Assembly (NCBI GenBank): GCA_024684155.1
Contig: JAIKXK010000033.1
Coordinates: forward strand, 1-13,664
Direction: 5' to 3'
Length of the DNA stretch: 13,664 nucleotides
Origin: Lachnospiraceae bacterium
Lineage (GTDB): Bacteria; Bacillota; Clostridia; Lachnospirales; Lachnospiraceae
How positions within the stretch are numbered: position 1 is the stretch's first letter; the number at the start of each line of letters is the position of its first letter. Under the pieces are notes generated by a model. It ran no database searches. It was not told the origin of the DNA and saw only the letters and a program-made list of their open reading frames with translations. A program made the translations under genes and the position numbers. Positions 11,026 through 13,664 of the stretch are shown here, piece after piece.

Positions 11026-12264
11026 TTAATTCATAAATTTTCTTGTAAATTCTGTTGGGAAAGTAGTACCGGATTTATTTGTCATAATAGAGCGATAAAC
11101 ATCAGCTGCAAATAAATCAGAGGTTAAGATTTCAATCTGGTTTTTATTTAAGGTTTTATTTATGTCTTTTGGTGAAGTAAATAAAGGGTTATTTGAGTTT
11201 TTCTTTATTTCCTTTAATAGGCTACTTCCTTTTTCTGAGAACCCAAGAACATGCAAATATGGAGCATAGTTTACATCTTTAAAAGTGAGTAGCTGTGATT
11301 TTTTAATGTTTAAGTATATATGAGTTAAAACTCTTCTTATCCTGGAGTGAGTCAGATTTTTTGTTTTTAAGATGTCGCAAAATTGAGTAAAGGACAAAAA
11401 GGAACTAAGTTCATTTTTTATGCGATTGCTTAATTCGTTACTACAATCTAAAATCTCGCTTAAATCATTTTGTTCTAACAGTTTATGATGAAGAATAAAT
11501 GAAACATCATTGGGTGAAATAAGGGTGTTTTCTTCTATAGATTGTTTTAAAATATGTAGTTCCTCATGGGGCACAAAAGAAAATACGTCATTTTCAGTTG
11601 CTCCTGGAGATAAAAGTGTATTTCTAATAAAAGAGGCTGAAGCATAGGACCCATTAAATTTTAAGTCATCATGAGATGATCCGACTCTTGTTAAGGGATG
11701 AATATTTACGGAAGGATTTCTTTTCAAAATAGCTCTTGTATATTCAATTCCCAATAGGTTATTTGGACTATTGAAAAAATGAGATACTATTGGGAGTTGC
11801 TCTTTTTCTTCCCATACAGATAAAAGGGCAGAGGTTTTTGCAGCAGCATAACTTTTTCCGCTTCGTAATTCTTTATCAAGTGTTTCTTTGAATAGAGGGG
11901 GTTCTTCATTTAATAGTTTAGCAATCTTTAAAAATAATTCTGGTGATTCATCTTCGCAACCAAAAACAATATCAGTGATAATATTTGTAGACAGTAAAAG
12001 ATTAATTCCGCTTTCTGCAAAGATTTCTGCACTTGAAGTAGCTGCAATAGTAGGAAGTTCTATGATTAAATCAGCGCCCTCTGAAATAGCAATGTTTGAA
12101 CGTTTGTATTTATCAATAAGAGCTGGTTCCCCCCGTTGTACAAAATCTCCACTCATAACAACTACAACATTATCGGCACCTAGGGCTTCTTTCGCATAAT
12201 TAATTTGATAGCGGTGTCCATTGTGAAATGGATTGTATTCAGCAATAATTCCAAAAGTTTTCAT
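11026..12264 (-). CDS. tmcAL: TmcAL: tRNA(Met) cytidine acetate ligase
   Basis: A 412-residue nucleotidyltransferase-like enzyme, related to B. subtilis YlbM. TmcAL activates acetate with ATP and makes N4-acetylcytidine at the wobble base of elongator tRNA(Met), needing no acetyl-CoA. The N-terminal GIIAEYNPFHNGHRYQ carries the HxGH nucleotide-binding motif (H14-H17). MSGDFVQRGEPALIDKYKR, SPNNLLGIEYTRAI (166-179) and TRVGSSHDD with YASASFIRN are family hallmarks. Length is normal. The minus-strand ATG has AAAGGAG 7 nt upstream. It is divergent from ackA and converges on the purine pair. AGA arginine codons and AT-rich codon choice set it apart from purH and ackA, suggesting lower expression. 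Confidence 0.95.
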   Translation of the reverse strand: MKTFGIIAEYNPFHNGHRYQINYAKEALGADNVVVVMSGDFVQRGEPALIDKYKRSNIAISEGADLIIELPTIAATSSAEIFAESGINLLLSTNIITDIVFGCEDESPELFLKIAKLLNEEPPLFKETLDKELRSGKSYAAAKTSALLSVWEEKEQLPIVSHFFNSPNNLLGIEYTRAILKRNPSVNIHPLTRVGSSHDDLKFNGSYASASFIRNTLLSPGATENDVFSFVPHEELHILKQSIEENTLISPNDVSFILHHKLLEQNDLSEILDCSNELSNRIKNELSSFLSFTQFCDILKTKNLTHSRIRRVLTHIYLNIKKSQLLTFKDVNYAPYLHVLGFSEKGSSLLKEIKKNSNNPLFTSPKDINKTLNKNQIEILTSDLFAADVYRSIMTNKSGTTFPTEFTRKFMN

Positions 12265-12349
12265 AAAATACTCCTTTACATGAGTCTAGTTTGACAGAGG
12301 CCGATTTTTTTTTCAAGATAATACTTTAAAACTGTATGGAAAAAGATAC

Positions 12350-12378
12350 TTGTTTGACAAATGAATAAATTCTATAAT
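12350..12378 (+). promoter_or_regulatory. ackA promoter
   Basis: TATAAT at 12373-12378 is a perfect -10. The perfect -35 hexamer TTGACA at 12354-12359 is only 13 bp away. The overlapping TTGTTT at 12350-12355 gives the standard 17 bp, but a weaker hexamer. An additional TTTGACA at 12290-12296 has no clear -10 partner. No convincing minus-strand promoter for tmcAL stands out in 12265-12350. Confidence 0.6.
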
Positions 12379-12441
12379 AGAAAAGCAGATTATTTCTACA
12401 AAACCAAATATTATTTAATATAAATATGGAGGGAATTTTTA

Positions 12442-13635
12442 ATGAAAGTTTTAGTTATTAACTGCGGAAGCTCATCATTGAAGTATCAGGTAATTGATTC
12501 TGAAAGTGAGAAGGTTCTTGCAAAGGGTCTTTGCGAAAGAATCGGTATTGATGGACGTTTGGTTTATCAAAACGTTTCTAAGGGATTAGATAAGGAAGTT
12601 ACTGATGCAGCTATGCCTACACATAAAGAGGCAGTACAGATGGTATTAGATGCACTTGTAAATGACAAGACTGGTGCACTTTCTGATCTTTCTGAAATTG
12701 AAGCAGTTGGACATCGTGTGGTTCATGGTGGTGAGAAGTTTACTTCATCTGTTGTTATTACAGAAGAAGTAATTAATGCAGTAGAAGAGTGCAATGATTT
12801 AGCTCCTCTTCATAACCCTGCAAATATTATTGGTATTCGTGCTTGCCAGGCTTTAATGCCAAATGTACCTATGGTTGCTGTATTTGATACCGCATTCCAT
12901 CAGACAATGCCATCAAAGGCATATATGTATGGTGTTCCTTATGAATGCTATGAAAACTACAAAGTACGTAAGTATGGTTTCCATGGAACCTCACATAGCT
13001 TTGTATCAAAGAGAGCCTGTGAATTAAACGGAACAGATTATGATAAAACAAAGACAATCGTTTGCCACCTTGGAAACGGAGCATCTATTTGTGCAGTTGA
13101 AAATGGTAAGTCTGTGGATACTTCCATGGGTCTTTCTCCATTGGAAGGTCTTATTATGGGTACACGTTCCGGTGATATTGATCCATCTGCAGTTGAGTTT
13201 ATTGCAAAGAAAGAAAACTTAGATTTTGCTGGAGTAATGAATCTTTTAAATAAGAAGTCAGGTGTAGAAGGAATTTCTGGTGTTTCTTCTGACTTCCGTG
13301 ACTTAAAGGCAGCTTCAGATGAAGGTAATGAAAGAGCTCAGCTTGCAATCGAAATGTTCTGCTATCGTGTAGCAAAATATGTAGGTTCTTATATTGCAGC
13401 TATGAATGGTGTTGATGTAATTGCTTTTACTGCAGGTATTGGTGAGAACACAGGTTGGCTTCGTGAAAAGGTATGTAACTATTTTGGATATCTTGGCCTT
13501 AAGTTAGATGATGAAGCAAACAAGGTAGCTGGAGAAGATAAGTTAATTTCAGCTAGTGATTCTAAGGTGAAAGTTTACTGTGTACCTACAAATGAAGAAC
13601 TTGCAATTGCAAGAGAAACAGTAGCACTTGTATAA
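12442..13635 (+). CDS. ackA: Acetate kinase
   Basis: A 397-residue enzyme of the ASKHA fold that interconverts acetyl phosphate plus ADP with acetate plus ATP. In fermenters it yields ATP from acetyl-CoA together with Pta. The first signature is VINCGSSSLKYQ with N7, S10 and S12. Others are R92 in GHRVVHGG, D149 in VFDTAFHQTMP, H181 in YGFHGTSH, GNGAS (211-215), R242 in TRSGDIDP, GIGENT (333-338) and Mg-binding E385 in TNEELAIARE. Length is standard and the gene is complete. ATG at 12442 has GGAGGG at about 12428-12433. No pta is adjacent in the window. It is divergent from tmcAL, whose enzyme consumes acetate. CGT arginine codons and few rare codons suit a highly expressed gene. Confidence 0.98.
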   Translation: MKVLVINCGSSSLKYQVIDSESEKVLAKGLCERIGIDGRLVYQNVSKGLDKEVTDAAMPTHKEAVQMVLDALVNDKTGALSDLSEIEAVGHRVVHGGEKFTSSVVITEEVINAVEECNDLAPLHNPANIIGIRACQALMPNVPMVAVFDTAFHQTMPSKAYMYGVPYECYENYKVRKYGFHGTSHSFVSKRACELNGTDYDKTKTIVCHLGNGASICAVENGKSVDTSMGLSPLEGLIMGTRSGDIDPSAVEFIAKKENLDFAGVMNLLNKKSGVEGISGVSSDFRDLKAASDEGNERAQLAIEMFCYRVAKYVGSYIAAMNGVDVIAFTAGIGENTGWLREKVCNYFGYLGLKLDDEANKVAGEDKLISASDSKVKVYCVPTNEELAIARETVALV

Positions 13636-13659
13636 TCAATAAAGTTTTTTAAATTTTGG

Positions 13660-13664
13660 TTGAC
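13660..13664 (+). promoter_or_regulatory. Possible -35 element cut by the right edge
   Basis: The window ends in TTGAC, the first five bases of a consensus -35 box, 25 nt after the ackA stop. The stretch 13636-13659 is AT-rich and lacks a hairpin terminator. In related genomes the genes after ackA are, as I recall, yceD/DUF177 and rpmF; this promoter may serve them, but nothing downstream is visible. Confidence 0.35.

Overview
The window looks like part of a low-GC Firmicutes chromosome, most likely from the Lachnospiraceae (Clostridia). The evidence is: AT-rich DNA with strong Shine-Dalgarno sites; frequent TTG and GTG starts; a separate IMP cyclohydrolase and AICAR formyltransferase instead of one bifunctional PurH; a tmcAL/ackA divergon; and conserved hypothetical proteins of a type I associate with that family. 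All genes but tmcAL are on the + strand. I see no mobile element, CRISPR array, rRNA or tRNA.

Layout. Positions 1-188 hold no convincing gene, only a terminator for something upstream and a weak promoter. Region A (189-4751) is a signalling and envelope block: a single-pass membrane protein of unknown function, an OmpR/PhoB-type response regulator, its HAMP-containing histidine kinase, a glutamate-rich lipoprotein and a CheV-type coupling protein, closed by a strong terminator (4770-4802). A two-copy 11-bp direct repeat resembling a PhoP/PhoB box lies just upstream of the regulator. Sixteen bases of it recur, with one mismatch, immediately before the cheV ribosome binding site.

Region B (4831-8863) starts only 28 nt after that terminator. 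It encodes a large acidic single-pass membrane protein, then HisH and HisF (imidazole glycerol phosphate synthase) and uracil-DNA glycosylase, packed with gaps of 1-9 nt and closed by a terminator at 8885-8914. Region C (9084-10991) is a two-gene purine unit, PurO-type IMP cyclohydrolase and a stand-alone AICAR formyltransferase, closed by a hairpin (11001-11024) shared with the converging tmcAL. Region D (11026-13635) is the divergent pair tmcAL and ackA; a promoter-like TTGAC lies at the right edge.

How the genes fit together. HisH-HisF release AICAR as a by-product, and the two purine enzymes turn AICAR into IMP, so histidine and purine synthesis meet within this stretch. TmcAL uses acetate and ATP to modify tRNA(Met), while acetate kinase sets the acetate and acetyl-phosphate pools. 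The least understood part is the 189-6801 block: a two-component system, CheV and three uncharacterised envelope proteins, two of them with very acidic low-complexity segments. It is the best candidate here for an undescribed system, but the functional link is inferred only from gene order and one shared motif.
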